NCBI RefSeq assembly: GCF_964340395.1
Contig: NC_135565.1
Location: 11,980,742 to 12,044,741, forward strand
Source: Glandiceps talaboti
Taxonomy: Eukaryota > Hemichordata > Enteropneusta > Spengelidae
Reading direction: 5' to 3'
DNA length: 64,000 nt
Shown: positions 11,146 through 23,399 of the stretch, one piece after another
Layout: every line of letters starts with the position of its first letter
How positions within the stretch are numbered: the first letter of the stretch is position 1
Made by a program: the position numbers and the translations under genes
Notes under the pieces: generated by a model
What the model was told of the DNA's origin: nothing
What the model saw: the letters and a program-made list of their open reading frames with translations, nothing else
Database searches by the model: none

Positions 11146-13620
11146 CAGCAGTTTGTTTTTCCCGCATATGCATACATTACCCATAATCCTTTTAAGTATT
11201 CTGCAGATATCTGTGCAATGTGCACTCATGACTCATGAAAATCTGGAATGCACTGATCGAAGCCAATATTGTACAGTTATACTATAAAAACAGGAGTTAT
11301 GAGTATAATTGAAATAAAACAAGAGAATAAGAGATGAGGGCCCTCAGAATCGTCACGTAGAGTGATATAACAGTTACATGGATGCCGGGCATGTACCCAT
11401 AGGTACGGGCCCGGGGGGGGGGGGGGGGTTTCTGCATGCCGAACGTCATTACGTATTTCCTTTACTTTGGTGCTCATGATCGTAATTTGGATGATGCCCA
11501 AGATATTTGAGGCGTGAATACCTGTTGTTCTTCTAAAGGCTTGTTTATTACTGTGAAGATCACACCCTAACACTTAATTGTTCTATAAACGACACATGGA
11601 CAAGAATACTATTCCCATAGAGGTTAGTCTAGTTAATTCCTGATGGACCGTATTTCGTTCAGCGTTACGTTGTACATAACACGGTCAGTCAGAAACTATA
11701 GACGACATGGACGACATGGATGCCATATAATATTCCCAATAGTCACTCAATTTTACTTAGCTAGAAATAATGTCCACAGACTCAAATCTGTCAGCACGTC
11801 TCTACTGTGAGTTTGTTGACGCTATTGGCCGGTCAGGTTTGTTAAGAAGCTCCATACACTAGCAATATTTGTGGCCCAATTTTAAACTATTATTGGAAAC
11901 GATTGTCATGTCATCTAAATCTGTATTACTATGCATCAAACGCGTAGAAATGTGAAACACGTTTAGTGGTGGCGGTATGTAGTGCATAATGAAAAGGCGT
12001 ACTACGAACATTTATTTCAAAATGAGCCCTGTGATATTACAATCTACGTACGTCCTAACCATGTAGTTCATATCATAAGCCTGCTTATATACATACATAT
12101 GTATCGAATACACTAGCTACACGTATAGCGTTTATGTACGTATTGATTGCAAGCACGGTAGATTTGAATATTCATTTGTTTACTGCCCGGTTATGGGGGT
12201 GAACTCATGAATATATTCTGAACTAAATGCAAATGTATTCAAATCACTTCCGACTCGCAATCTGAACTATTTTTCAGATCGAGTATAATCCGATTAGACA
12301 GGCGCTAATGGGAAAGTACAGAAACGTCCACCTCATCAGCATAAAAGTACAGAATTGAACTCAATCTGAACTATAGTACGGAAAGTGTCGTAAACTGTAC
12401 TATTTTTTCTACTAGTGTTCATTATTACCCTTACTTATGCGATGTCGCACTCTGACCGTACATTAACAATATATATTTCTCATGCTATGTGGGATTTTTA
12501 TTTATGAAAAAACCTTGTTTCAATGCTAAACTGACCTTACATGAACGCTGTATGGTCTTTAAATATTCAATGTTAACAAACATGCTGATTTGAAGCATTA
12601 TAAAACGACATTCATTACATGAAAAGAATGATGTTAAAATAACCCGTGTTGCTATTTTAAGTGAGGATGAAAAAAACAACAACTAAAGAATAACAATCCT
12701 TATACCGTGTAAATAAGTGAAATCGATACGGGTCAAGTATATAAACTGGATGTGTTCAGTTTTTTTATACAATATAAAACTGTTAACATTATATACAAAA
12801 TACTGATATGCGGTCACAAAGTGCATCACCGGTGTACCGTCAGATGTTACATTTAATATTATATTAGCTGTAAAATATTATTCACAATCATAGTTTGTTC
12901 AGTACTCGCCTGGTTATTGCAGTTGTTTGGTTGTTTTCCGGACAGCACACCAACATATACGTTATTTCATTTCCATAATCGACTTAATAAATTTGGTGAT
13001 TTGAGACCATCGTACGTCGTTAATTTCTTCATGTCATTTTGGCAATAATTATCATAGTGATAATATAACATCATCTAGTGTTTTATTTAGATCGATTACT
13101 GTCTTCAAATGAGTGTTAAATCTTGAAATATTGACAAATCTGTGAATGGGCATTTCTTCTGCTGTCATCACATTCACAATTAAAGGAATCATCCAACAAT
13201 TGCATCACAGAGTCATCACTCATGGGGTTTTCTTGACTGCAGTAAATTTGACTGTTATAATGTTTACACATATGAATCAGTTGTTATTCTTCATGTGAAG
13301 CAAACATACTGCCAATGGCAATGTGCACAACTGAAATTCAATGTCCGACATACACATGCAGTGAGAGAAATGCACTTCAAACATGAAAATGCCCCTACGG
13401 GACAATGGAATATCCCATGGACTTTAGCCAAGTGATTATGTAACATAATTATAACCATACCTCATAGACTTTAAAGACAACCCATTTTGACAGGAAATCA
13501 CTCTTTTGGATGTAACTTGAAATTCGCTTTCATTTGACGAATGTTTCATATACATGTACACACCACAATACTGCTACCAAATTTGAAACCAATCGATTCA
13601 GCAATTCAGTTTCTCACTTT
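11146..13620. other. Noncoding stretch, no gene recognised
   Basis: Contains a run of about 17 G at 11412-11428 and AT-rich DNA. No exon, RNA gene or transposon end is recognisable. Possibly 5' flanking DNA of the ankyrin gene. Confidence 0.5.
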
Positions 13621-13626
13621 AAGTTG

Positions 13627-13628
<2 letters not shown>

Positions 13629-13673
<45 letters not shown>

Positions 13674-13677
13674 GCGC

Positions 13678-13716
<39 letters not shown>
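13629..13716. repeat. (CA)n followed by (TG)n microsatellite
   Basis: A CA tract passes through CG-rich alternation (CGCGCGCG) into a TG tract, forming a self-complementary purine-pyrimidine alternation that could adopt cruciform or Z-DNA. About 88 bp. Confidence 0.95.
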
Positions 13717-13717
<1 letters not shown>

Positions 13718-14075
13718 ACGTGTGTTTTGAATTTCATTAGTTGAAATTTCCGAAAAAAGACACATCAATGAAAGCACATATACTGTAAAACCATGATGCT
13801 AATAGTCACCAAAAACCCGGGTACAATGTGATGCAAGTTGGAAATTACAGTACACTATGACAATATAACATCAACAACATCAGGCCCACAGCTATCCATT
13901 TGGAGTTAAGTACATACTGGAATTTAATAATTTCAGGCCACACCCACTCCAATCTAATGATTACATTCATACATATATATATACAACGTCATCATCCAGA
14001 TATCCACAACACAGACAGCCTAGTCATGCGTCATACACGTCCAAATACCACCATGTCATGCACACAAACAGACAT

Positions 14076-14099
14076 ACACACACACACACATACATACAT

Positions 14100-14150
<51 letters not shown>
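14076..14150. repeat. (CA)n / (CATA)n microsatellite
   Basis: CA units, then CATA tetranucleotides, then CA units again. Reading frames of T/H repeats over it are artefacts. Confidence 0.95.
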
Positions 14151-14151
<1 letters not shown>

Positions 14152-14559
14152 TCATTAATCAACTAAAAACCCACGATATGCCTTCATTGTTCATCAAGTA
14201 TATTATTCTTTCATTTGCAGGTTTGCTGTACAAACATATCAAAGGAGTAGTATATATCACAAGCTAGTGTAAAAAACTATGGACATGCTTTCCATGTTCC
14301 ATTGAGATTGAACACTGTCTTAATCTAATAACCCGTGTCCATGGAACCAATACTGTTATTACTGCTAGAACATTTACTGAGAAGATGATGACAACAAAAA
14401 GTGCTAGTCATCTGCCAGCAACAATATTTGAATGTTTAAACAGCTGACTCATACCATAAAATAGCTGGAAGAAACATAATCTTGAGCACGCAACTGTACA
14501 CGGTGTTGGACAAGGCGATTACTTTGTTCTTATGTAGTGCACAAAAAACAGAATCTAAA

Positions 14560-14698
14560 ATGAATGCTAAACATGATAGCAATGCACCAGTCGTAAATGC
14601 AAAGAGGGGAAACTTAGTATTGAGTCTTACAGAGTCATCGACCGAAACACTGGAAACATATATTTCCCAAGAAAGTAACAGAACCAAACATACGCAGG
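14560..14698 (+). CDS. Possible alternative first coding exon of the ankyrin gene
   Basis: An ATG at 14560 opens a frame of 46 codons plus one base that is polar and S/T/N-rich and ends at a strong donor (CAGG followed by GTAAGG at 14699). Its end phase is 1, the same as that of the exon ending at 15172, so it could splice directly to the acceptor at 15466 and keep the ankyrin frame. Read on without splicing, it hits TAA at 14728. Alternatively it is an upstream ORF or chance. No transcript evidence is available. Confidence 0.35.
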
Positions 14699-14766
14699 GT
14701 AAGGATAGAATATATCCAATCACTTGCTAAGGTTATTGTTCTTTGGTTGTACGGAAGGTTTCCAAT

Positions 14767-15172
14767 ATGGCGCATGGTATAGCAGGTGAAAGTGTCATGG
14801 TGGAAGTAGAGCATATTCTCTTGAGTGAAATTGTAACCAGAAAAGCAACAGAAAAAGGATATGCAAGTGTAACTGAACCCGAAAACGACTACAAGAACAA
14901 TCTCCCTGTAACAGATACCAAAGGAGATTATGACACGAGGGATAATCCATGTAATATCAAAGAATTAGCTTCCATAAGTGAGAATTCAACAGTGAACAAA
15001 ACCGAAGGGGAAATAATTACTTCTGATTTGCCTCATAACGAGGTTGAATGTGGCGAAATTGGGGCAGTTGCCCGCTCCAAATATGGAAATAAAGAGATAG
15101 CGGAAAGTCAGGAGACAGTTAAATGTGACCTCGGCAGCAAACAAGAGAATAAGTCTCATGGGCCATCAACAG
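14767..15172 (+). CDS. Ankyrin-repeat protein, exon 1 (disordered N-terminus)
   Basis: The ATG at 14767 sits in a good context (AAT before, G after) and follows an in-frame TAA at 14728. A GTTT-rich leader has no earlier ATG. The exon encodes 135 residues plus one base and is rich in E, K, N, S and T with no repeat or hydrophobic segment, so it is probably a disordered N-terminal region. It ends at ACAG with donor GTAAAG at 15173 (phase 1). The 294-nt intron ends TTTACAG at 15466, and joining the two gives the codon GAT and an open frame into the ankyrin exon. The function of this segment is not recognisable. Confidence 0.75.
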
Positions 15173-15466
15173 GTAAAGCATGACAAAGGTCAATACCCGC
15201 CAATTTTGCACAGAGATATAAATAAAGGTGATTCAGAAAGAGCATGAATATTCATAGAGACGTTTGCCTGGTTGGTGGATGGTATTCTGCATAACGAAAA
15301 TAGAAATTATTTTGTTGAGACTGGTTTCCATTGTGTTTTAGCATGGGTATCGAAATGCATATAATGCACGAGCTGGCGTCATTCATTCAAATTTCCTTTT
15401 AAAAAATTGTCTCAAATTAGAGTTGAAGGTAGTAAGACTATATATCTGATGTTCACTACTTTACAG

Positions 15467-18213
15467 ATGATGTGAATAGTGAGCAGGATGATGCAGTGCA
15501 GAAGGACGGAAGTGAAGTCTTGTTTAAGCTAGTGGATGAACGGGATGTTATTGGATTACGTCATGTATCACGGAGTGCCGATCTGTATGCCGAGAGAAAT
15601 GGATACACATTACTTCATCTAGCAGCAGTGCATGATATTCCAGAGCTCATTGGAACTTTGTTTTATTTCACTGACTTTACTTTGATGATAGACAAAAGAG
15701 TTACATCAACACCTGAAGATATATTTTGTGGTAAAACAGCGAGTGAAATTGCAAAACTGAAAAAGAATTGGAGATTAGTTAGAAAATTGAGAGATTATTC
15801 AGAACTGGAAAATCAGTTAACAGACGTACATCGAGCTGCAAGGCAGGGAGATCTGAAAACCATTACCGAGCTTTGTCATCAGAACGCAAACATTAATTCT
15901 CTGGTTAGATACTGCATTACTCCTGTTTACATGGCAACCAGTGCAGGACATTTGGACATCGTCAAAACCCTGGTTGATTGGGGTGCAGACATCAACATTC
16001 AGAATAGCCGTGGTGATACATTTCTCCATCGAGCTGCATCCTGGGGACATTATGATGTAGCAGAGTATTTACTCTCTGTGGGTGTTGATTCATGTGACAT
16101 TGATGCACTGAATGAAAGTCAGGAAAGCCCGCTTCACAGGGGTGTCTGCTATAACCATATTGATATTGTGAAGTTGTTACTGCATCATGGCGCAAATGCA
16201 AATATCCCAGACAGGAATGGAAACACACCACTCCATCTCACAGCTGCTAATGGCTTCAATGAAATGGCCGAACTCCTTTTACAAAATGGTGCACTTCCAA
16301 ATATTTACAATGCTGAAGGTACAACACCTCTTCATTTGGCTTGTTTGAAGAATGAAAAGTTTATTGTTGAAACTTTGCTTAGTTACACTGCCAACGTGAA
16401 CATTCTTGAAAAGCACACACGACAAACCCCACTGCATATTGCAGTTGATCATGGTCATGCAGAGATAGTTGAGTATCTGTGTTTCTGTGGTGCTACCAAG
16501 ACAACTAGAAACAGAGATGGATTCCATCCATTAATCTTGGCAGTTGCAAAAAGTGATGAAAATATTGTGAGAAGTCTAATACAGTGTGACAAAGACAGTG
16601 AGAGCAGTGTCAATATGACCGTCCCTGACAGGCCAAATACAACTAGGGAAAATCATCGTCAAAGAAACAGTGATTTGCATAATGGCAGTCAGCGCAGTAT
16701 GAGGGTAAAAGATCAAAAAATAACAGCTCTGCACTTAGCTGCTGAAAATGGAGATGCAAGAATTGTGGATATGTTGTTAGATTGTGGAGCTCGTCCTGGC
16801 ACAAAAGATATAATGGGAAGGAAACCCATACATATGGCAGCCATGAAGGGTCATCTCGAGGTCATACGGAGTATCGCTCATAGAGGAATCCTTGTTGATG
16901 TTGTCACTAACAAGAGTGCAACATCGCTCCATTTAGCTGCCAGGGCAGGCCACCTTGCAGTTGTTAAATATCTCCTTAGGAAAGGTGCTAATGCAAACTC
17001 GCTCACAATGTCACTGCAAACTCCATTGCATTGGGCAGCTGGTCAGGACAACGTTGATATTGTGGTTTCTATTCTAAAATACAGAGCCCAGCTTGATGCA
17101 GTTGATTTAAATGACTGGACGCCACTATACTATGCAGCCCAGACTGGACAGGACAGAATTATCCGTCTTCTGCTTGCCAATGGTGCACGGATTGAAGGGA
17201 TTGGAGAGAAAGAGACCCCTCTTCACGTGGCTGCAAGTCGAGGCCGTACTGAGTGTGTGAAAGTGCTTCTAGGGTTAGGTGCGAACATAGATGCCAGAGA
17301 CTCGAATACATTGACAGCACTCCAAAGAGCAGCGAATGGAGGTCATCTTGATGCAGTTCTGGCATTACTAGAACATGGTGCTGATGTCAATGTCACAGAC
17401 GCTGATGGTCTAACACCTCTACACTGTGCTTGTATGACTGACAATGTACAGGTTGTACAAACGTTGGTTGAAAATTCTGCTCAAATTAATGCACAGGACA
17501 AGTTTAAAACAACACCTTTGCATATAGCTGCAACTGATGGCCAACTGACTGTTACCAATTACTTGATTGAGAAAGGTGCACTTATTGATGCTGTCGATGG
17601 AAATGGTCTTACCCCATTACATGATGCTTGTAAGAATGGACGGACATTGATTCTCAATACACTCTTTAAAGCAAATGCGAAATTAGATGCCAAAGACAAA
17701 GATGGAATGACTGCACTACATTATGCAGCCCAACGAGGACAACTAGAGGTTGCCGGACTTCTCTTAACTAAAGGTGCAAATGTAGATCTGAGGACAAATC
17801 TACTCCAAACTCCTCTACATATAGCTACACAGGCGCTTCATCAACAGGTAGTTGAAATACTTCTTGAAAGGGGGGCCAGTACAAACCTAAGAGACTTTCA
17901 CAATTCAACACCTCTGATACATGCTGCAAGAGGAGGTAATCTCTTTATTGTCAAGAGGCTTCTCCAAAGTGGCGCAAAGCCCAACTTGTCAGACTTCCTA
18001 CATAAAACAGCTTTACATTATGCAGCAGAGAGAGGACACCTTGTGGTAGCTGGACTTCTTGTTGAAAGAGGAGCAGATGTGAATGCACTCGATAAAAATG
18101 GAAATAATGCATTGAATCTCGCACTTAAAAATGGACACCTCTCGACAGTCACCCATTTGAAAGAAAGGGGAGCCATTCCTCGTAGGCAAAGTGTACAGTG
18201 CATGATAATGTAA
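15467..18213 (+). CDS. Ankyrin-repeat protein, exon 2 (about 24 repeats)
   Basis: One uninterrupted exon encodes 914 residues and a TAA stop. From about residue 45 it is a nearly continuous array of about 24 ankyrin repeats with the usual G-x-TPLHxAA ... G-H-xx-(I/V)V-xx-LL-xx-GA-x-(V/I)N spacing, for example GNTPLHLTAANG and KTTPLHIAATDGQ. A non-repeat insert rich in N, R and S interrupts the array near residues 385-420. Ankyrin repeats form a solenoid for protein-protein binding; no kinase, death, SOCS or channel domain is seen, so the partner is unknown. The extreme C-terminus is RRQSVQCMIM, and CMIM fits a CaaX prenylation box. With exon 1 the protein is about 1050 residues. It looks intact and under coding constraint. 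Confidence 0.92.
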
Positions 18214-18279
18214 GGAAACAAGAGACATCATAATGTATAGTATGTCGACATTACAAACAATTTACATACAACTTTTTAA

Positions 18280-18285
18280 ATTAAA
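18280..18285 (+). promoter_or_regulatory. Candidate variant poly(A) signal ATTAAA
   Basis: ATTAAA lies about 70 nt past the ankyrin stop codon. It is the commonest non-canonical signal, but AT-rich DNA makes chance occurrence likely. Confidence 0.35.
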
Positions 18286-18289
18286 AGAC

Positions 18290-19900
18290 ATGTAATTACA
18301 CAGCACAAGATATTGAGTATAGAGGCAGTTGAGATGACAAGTTACAACTCTACACGTTTAAATAGAATTTTAGAACTTTGTTCTCATTACAATACGGTAT
18401 TCAGTATATGTTAATGTCTAAAACGTGTTTGATTGATAAATCACTGATAACCAGACAATGTTACACAGACGATGGAAACACATCTGGGCCGCGTTCGATT
18501 TACACAATCATAATAATGATTTATCGATGACAATCGTGAGTTCACGTTTGCTAAAATACTTATCACAATCCTCATTTGTGATCACAGTAGTCATGCCCCG
18601 AACCATGATTGACATGATTACAAGATGACAGAAAAGGTAATAACATAAAGGGTTTGTGCTCGCGTGGCTGATGGCAAGTTAGAAATGACGGACAACATGA
18701 TGAAAATAAATTGTGTTCGGTGAGATTGGTAATTTATTCAGGTTGTAATCATTTTGACGATGTAAAATCACTTAATTAATTTATAGAAAATGTGTGAAAC
18801 GTTTTAAAATGTTTAAATGCAAGTAATCATGATCGTGATTAAGCGTTTTGTTTACCTCGTTTCCAGAAATGACGTCACTATCATAGCATATCGAACATGC
18901 CTCCGAACTGCAATTTCATTAATCTTTGACCTAAAATTTCAAATACCGTTATGACGTCATTATACCATTCTATACTTCACCACAATTAGCTTTATTCATT
19001 TTGCAGAGTAGCTTAAATAACATAAAACTACAACAAAATGTTGTGTGCAAAATCCTCCCCAGCTAATTGTGTCATCAGCATATCATCAGCTACTAAACGA
19101 TTTTACTTTTTATTTAATGGAATCTGTTTAGTATCCCTTAATACAAATACTTCTGAGAAATGACGTGAAATTGGGAAATTGAATAATTTCCCACGATAGT
19201 CAATGCACGACGCGAAACTAAATTAAAGTGTCAATAAAAGTGCTATATTTTCCTCATTTTATACTACTACATACTGATTTGAAATTGATTGTGCTATTTG
19301 AAAGAATTATAAGAGGGATGAATGACCTAACCAAGATAAATCAATTATTTATCCTACATTGGAATATTAATCTCGCCCTTAACATGATTCAATTTCAACA
19401 TAGACACACGAAGCCAATACCATCATATTGTATATGCATATTAAGTTATAAGTGGACTAGCGACCGTACCTAACGAGGCCATATGGCGACATCATTATAT
19501 CTTTGTTTGCTATTTTTCGTTGTCATTATAACTATTGTTCTTCAATAACACATTACGTTACGCATTATCCTTGAGGGGAAGACTGCTTACCAATATCATG
19601 TACGAACCGTATCCTTACCAAAGCCAAATTTGTCTTAGAATTATGTGGACGTGATGAGACATCTTATGGACACTAAAAATTCGGCATCTGTAATATAACA
19701 GTTTAGGAGTCAATGTGTCGAGGTGTAGAATTGAAGTCTAAATAAATAATCTGAAGATATATTCCGTGTATTATTGTCATGTTTGAGTGAACACACTGAC
19801 ATGTATGTTATAAACCAGCTTTAACATGCAAATGATGTAATATGACATTTTTACAACGATGTTGGCCTTTCACCTTTGCACTATGACCTTGTATATTTAT
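18290..19900. other. Noncoding stretch, no gene recognised
   Basis: AT-rich intergenic DNA after the ankyrin gene. No exon, RNA gene or repeat family was identified. Confidence 0.5.
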
Positions 19901-19916
19901 TTATCAATGTGATTAC

Positions 19917-20246
19917 ATGAAAGGTAACACCGCTGAAAATACACTTTCTCCTGTAAGACCAGGATGGGCTGATTTAACAGATGCTGGGCTTGGTGTTGGT
20001 CCAGAAAATGTATATCTAATATGGCAGTACGTTTCAGACATGCAAAACTTGATCGAGAGTACAACTCAGATTATCGTACCCGAGTGCATAGGTCATCAAG
20101 AGGGGCAGAGCTGTGCAATTCTAGATCCTGCCGTTGATGGCAGTACATATGTTCGCCTTAGTCTACGAGTTTCCCATGATCCCTTTGAAGCTTACTGCCT
20201 GTCCTTTGTTGTCCCAGTACTCCGTTATATATATCGTTGTAAGTAA
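19917..20246 (+). CDS. Hypothetical ORF, 109 residues
   Basis: An ATG-started frame in otherwise AT-rich, stop-dense DNA. The product has mixed composition (SPVRPGWADLTDAGLG, IIVPECIGHQEGQSC) without low complexity, which is unusual for chance ORFs here, and it ends in a hydrophobic stretch just before RCK. I recognise no family, see no signal peptide and cannot show splice sites. It may be an exon of an unrecognised gene or a chance frame. Confidence 0.3.
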   Translation: MKGNTAENTLSPVRPGWADLTDAGLGVGPENVYLIWQYVSDMQNLIESTTQIIVPECIGHQEGQSCAILDPAVDGSTYVRLSLRVSHDPFEAYCLSFVVPVLRYIYRCK

Positions 20247-20974
20247 TTAACAAAAGTAGGCTGCAGATGTTCACTCTGCCTGCCAGGTGTAATGATGAAA
20301 GTACTAACTGTGTCGAAATTATGGCTCTTTATCCTGTCCACATTGTATGAAAAGGAAGATGATGCATCCAAATGGGTTGTATTTGTACAAAATACCTTAA
20401 GTCGGGTGTGGTGTGTACATGCATACAATAATCAGGATTTTTATTATGAAAGAAATAATATTGCCTCATGAACACTTTCCAAAATAAATCAAAGTACATA
20501 AATCATCCAAACATCAGAAAGGTTGTTCTTGGTCCTTTTGAAATAATTATAGAAATATGGTGGTTCAACATCCTGTTTTCTCAGAAATCGTTAATGTTTT
20601 TTTCCCATCTAGTTAATACAGTATTTCGCTGCCATACTGTATTATAAAATCACTAAATGTTGATATCACTTTGATATGTATGTCAAACTTGTGTACGGTA
20701 ATTAACCCCGAATTTCGTTCATGATTTTATCTGGGAATGGGTTTGAGCTTGCAACAGCAAAGGTTTAAACTTTTTGTTTTTCTATTAAGAGATTATTAGT
20801 ATTTGTCATTATGGTACAAAGTTGCTTACTTTCCATTAGCGATATTGTCATTGGAAATAGCCTTAGAGAATTCACAAAGTAAAGCTATTTTTAAAAAGCT
20901 CCAGATGTCACATGTTTTAAAGGGTGGGGTTCTCTATTTGTTAGTTTGTTAGCCAGACAAGCAAACGACTGGTC

Positions 20975-21101
20975 ATGTCTGTTAATTTAAGAAAAGACGA
21001 AATGAAGACAACCTTCAATGTGTGTTATATAGTGATTTTCGGCATTTTCTTAAGGACAGCATTCGTCGATTGTCAGGAGTTTGTCGTTTCTTCTAATGAC
21101 G
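20975..21101 (+). CDS. Secreted trefoil protein, signal-peptide exon
   Basis: Two in-frame ATGs (20975 and 21002) precede a classic signal peptide: MK, then a hydrophobic core around VCYIVIFGIFL, then a likely cleavage near AFVDC-QEF. The ATG at 21002 places MK directly before the core and is the likelier start. The exon ends GACG with donor GTACGT at 21102 and leaves phase 1, which matches the trefoil exon at 22378. The 1276-nt intron between them holds a degenerate tandem repeat (21417-21720). Together the two exons describe the beginning of a secreted protein. No upstream promoter element is clear. Confidence 0.6.
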
Positions 21102-21416
21102 GTACGTATATTTCCTTAATAAAACAAATCGCCTTCTGATCTAAGTTTCTTCTTTTCTTGGCAATTGATGATAATTTTACACTAAAATAAAATCACTTCG
21201 TCTCACCATCACAAATCTGACTGAAAAAAAGTTTATAACTGACAGTTCCTAAAGAATTCCATTAAACTTCATTACACTTATCACATTTATGTTCATTTGT
21301 GTTCTATTGAAATGAAATTTTAATGGTTTACGCTGAATTGCAAACTTTTTTCATCTCCTATCAAAATACAACAATTGAAACAGCTAATGTAACAATTTTG
21401 ATAAATGGGAAAAGAG

Positions 21417-21720
21417 CAGTGTTCAATTGTGCAACTTCATGTTATCTGGGCTGACGATGTATAGTTTTGTCTGATGATAAAATGTTATATTGGGCAAAGA
21501 ATTAAGGACTTCAGCTGAGCACCCTCATTTTACTAGTACTTTGGAAATCTGGTTTCGTTTACTGAAACAACATGAAAAGCAAAGAATGAAGATGTTAAAT
21601 TGTGCACCTTCATTTTACTAGTACTGTGGATGTCTAGTTTTCTCTGCCGATACCATGTTGTAATAGGCAACGAATGAAGGTGTTAATTGTGTACCCTCAT
21701 TTTAACAGGACTATACTGTT
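21417..21720. repeat. Degenerate tandem repeat of about 110 bp in the trefoil intron
   Basis: Recurring blocks CACC(C/T)TCATTTTA(C/A)(T/C)AG and TTAAATTGTG(C/T) occur about 110 bp apart in three to four diverged units. Confidence 0.5.
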
Positions 21721-22377
21721 AAGAATTGGTAGCAACGAAATGGACAAGGGGTTAACATGTAAGATTACTCACCAACATTAAGCCATAGTTTAAATTTGAT
21801 CATAAAATGCAAGTTTTTATTCAATGGAAATACAATTACTTTTAATTTTATTTGTTATGCTGTGCTTTAGTGCTCTATATGAGATTAGGCATTTTTGAAA
21901 CTAAATAATGGCTTCAGCAAGTCATACCAATTAAATGATTGCTCACATAAATATGAACATGTTTAGTTGAGCATCAGCTTAAGCCTTGAAAATATTATAT
22001 TTTGTTAACCAATTGAAGTGCTCCTGAAAAGTAACTCATTCGACAAAGTTTGTTTATTGCTGAACAATTCAGTATAATATTAAAATGTGGTTAGACACAT
22101 TCGAATTTTCACCTACACATTTACAGAAAACAAAGAAATTTGTCTCATATTCGACACTTGTTCAAGTAAATATTAATACCATTAAATGTCAAGAAAATAA
22201 TAACCCCCAAAAAGATCAGAAAGTGTTACAAATAAATGCGAAGAGTAGTGTAAACAACTTTACCATTTTTGACAATATTATAAAAGTCAAAACCATAACA
22301 TCATTCCAAATTGTGAATATTCGACTGCAGGGTTCACTTTAGCTAACACATACTGTCAATTACATATGTCTGTGCAG

Positions 22378-22521
22378 ATGACCTTTGTATGACTTTGCCC
22401 TATCTGAGGGAGTTATGCATCATACGAGACAATGGAGTATTACCTGCGCTGGATTCCTGTCATAAGGTTAATTGTTGCTGGGATCCTCAGAAAGGGAGCT
22501 GCTATAAGAAGTCATCAACAC
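22378..22521 (+). CDS. P-type trefoil domain exon
   Basis: A 144-nt exon bounded by acceptor TGTGCAG (ends 22377) and donor GTAAGT (22522), phase 1 at both ends, in frame with the signal-peptide exon. It encodes one six-cysteine module: C-x9-C-x13-C-x4-CC-W-x6-C-Y, including PYLRELC and HKVNCCWD. Arg before the second Cys, the C-x4-C-C-aromatic core and the spacing are those of P-type trefoil domains, which occur in mucin-associated and digestive proteins of animals. The second and last loops differ in length from the vertebrate TFF consensus, so this is a divergent member. Symmetric 1-1 phase is typical of exons that shuffle as domains. Later exons of this gene were not found in the window. 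Confidence 0.65.
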
Positions 22522-22689
22522 GTAAGTTTCTGAAACACATCTTGAAATCTCCACGAAAACGAGCTCTCGCCGTCGGCCATTATATAATATTGTATCTAAC
22601 GGAGCGCTCTGTTGAATTACTGTAAGTTAGCCATTTGTTCTGCTATGTGCAAAAATCAGTTTCAATAAACATGTCAAGATGCATTTAGA

Positions 22690-23100
22690 GCGCACCCCCC
22701 CCCCCCCCCAGATTCCAATGATTGCATGCACTATCACAACACAAGGAATATAATTATATGTTATATTCATCAGCTCTTTCCATCATACAGCTTTTACTAA
22801 TGTGGTATACTGATATGCTATACGATAGTGCATGTTTCAAATTTCCCTTTCTACTTTACTGGAAATATTTTGTTTAATATGACCATCCTTTCATTGTTCC
22901 TAAGTGATATTTAACTACTTTATGTAAACTGATTTTAGTACATAGCATAGAATTAAAAATACTCTTTAAAAGAAAGTTTATCTCAGCCTGCTGCCAAAGT
23001 AGAATGTCAATGATAAAGAGTCACCTGAGAGGAACATGCAACAAATGGAGTGGTTGACAAAATATCGAAATCTCTGTAAAACATGCTTGTAAAATTCTTC
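22690..23100. other. Noncoding stretch with C-tract
   Basis: A C run lies at 22695-22708. No gene is recognised. It may be intron of the trefoil gene. Confidence 0.4.
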
Positions 23101-23109
23101 TCACCTGAG

Positions 23110-23222
23110 CTAGACACTCAAACATGAAAAAAAAACTATAATCAAAAATAATCCAAAATCTACCTACCCCACCTATTCTATAATTGAGCCTAATCGGAAC
23201 TACGCAATTTATTGTGCCTAAT
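23110..23222. repeat. Dispersed repeat, copy 2 (partner near 1509-1602)
   Basis: Shares CTAGACACTC, AAATCTACCTACCCCACCTA and GCCTAATCGGAAC with the copy at 1509-1602. It abuts a LINE RT fragment on the right. Confidence 0.6.
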
Positions 23223-23310
23223 ACGGAACCTCGGGGAACACCGAATCGTAAGATTGCGTCATGTGATGTTGTGGAGTCAACGAAAAGGCATTTAGATATG
23301 AATGGAACCA
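23216..23310 (-). mobile_element. LINE reverse transcriptase fragment
   Basis: The minus-strand peptide FISKCLFVDSTTSHDAILRF is followed by GVPRGSVLGTI, the non-LTR RT GVPQGSVLGP motif. Only about 30 codons remain before the frame runs into an unrelated dispersed repeat. Confidence 0.65.
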
Positions 23311-23399
23311 TATTCTAAAGCCGTGCCGGTCATCCTAATCGATACTGTAATCTGTGTAGTAGGATATTGTGATCTAGAGTTTCGAACTCTGCTAATATC

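Noticed and set aside
13534-14267. Open frames rich in H and T
   Set aside because: They translate (CA)n and (CATA)n tracts.
15817-18231. Several minus-strand and shifted frames over the ankyrin exon
   Set aside because: They are shadows of the plus-strand ankyrin coding sequence.
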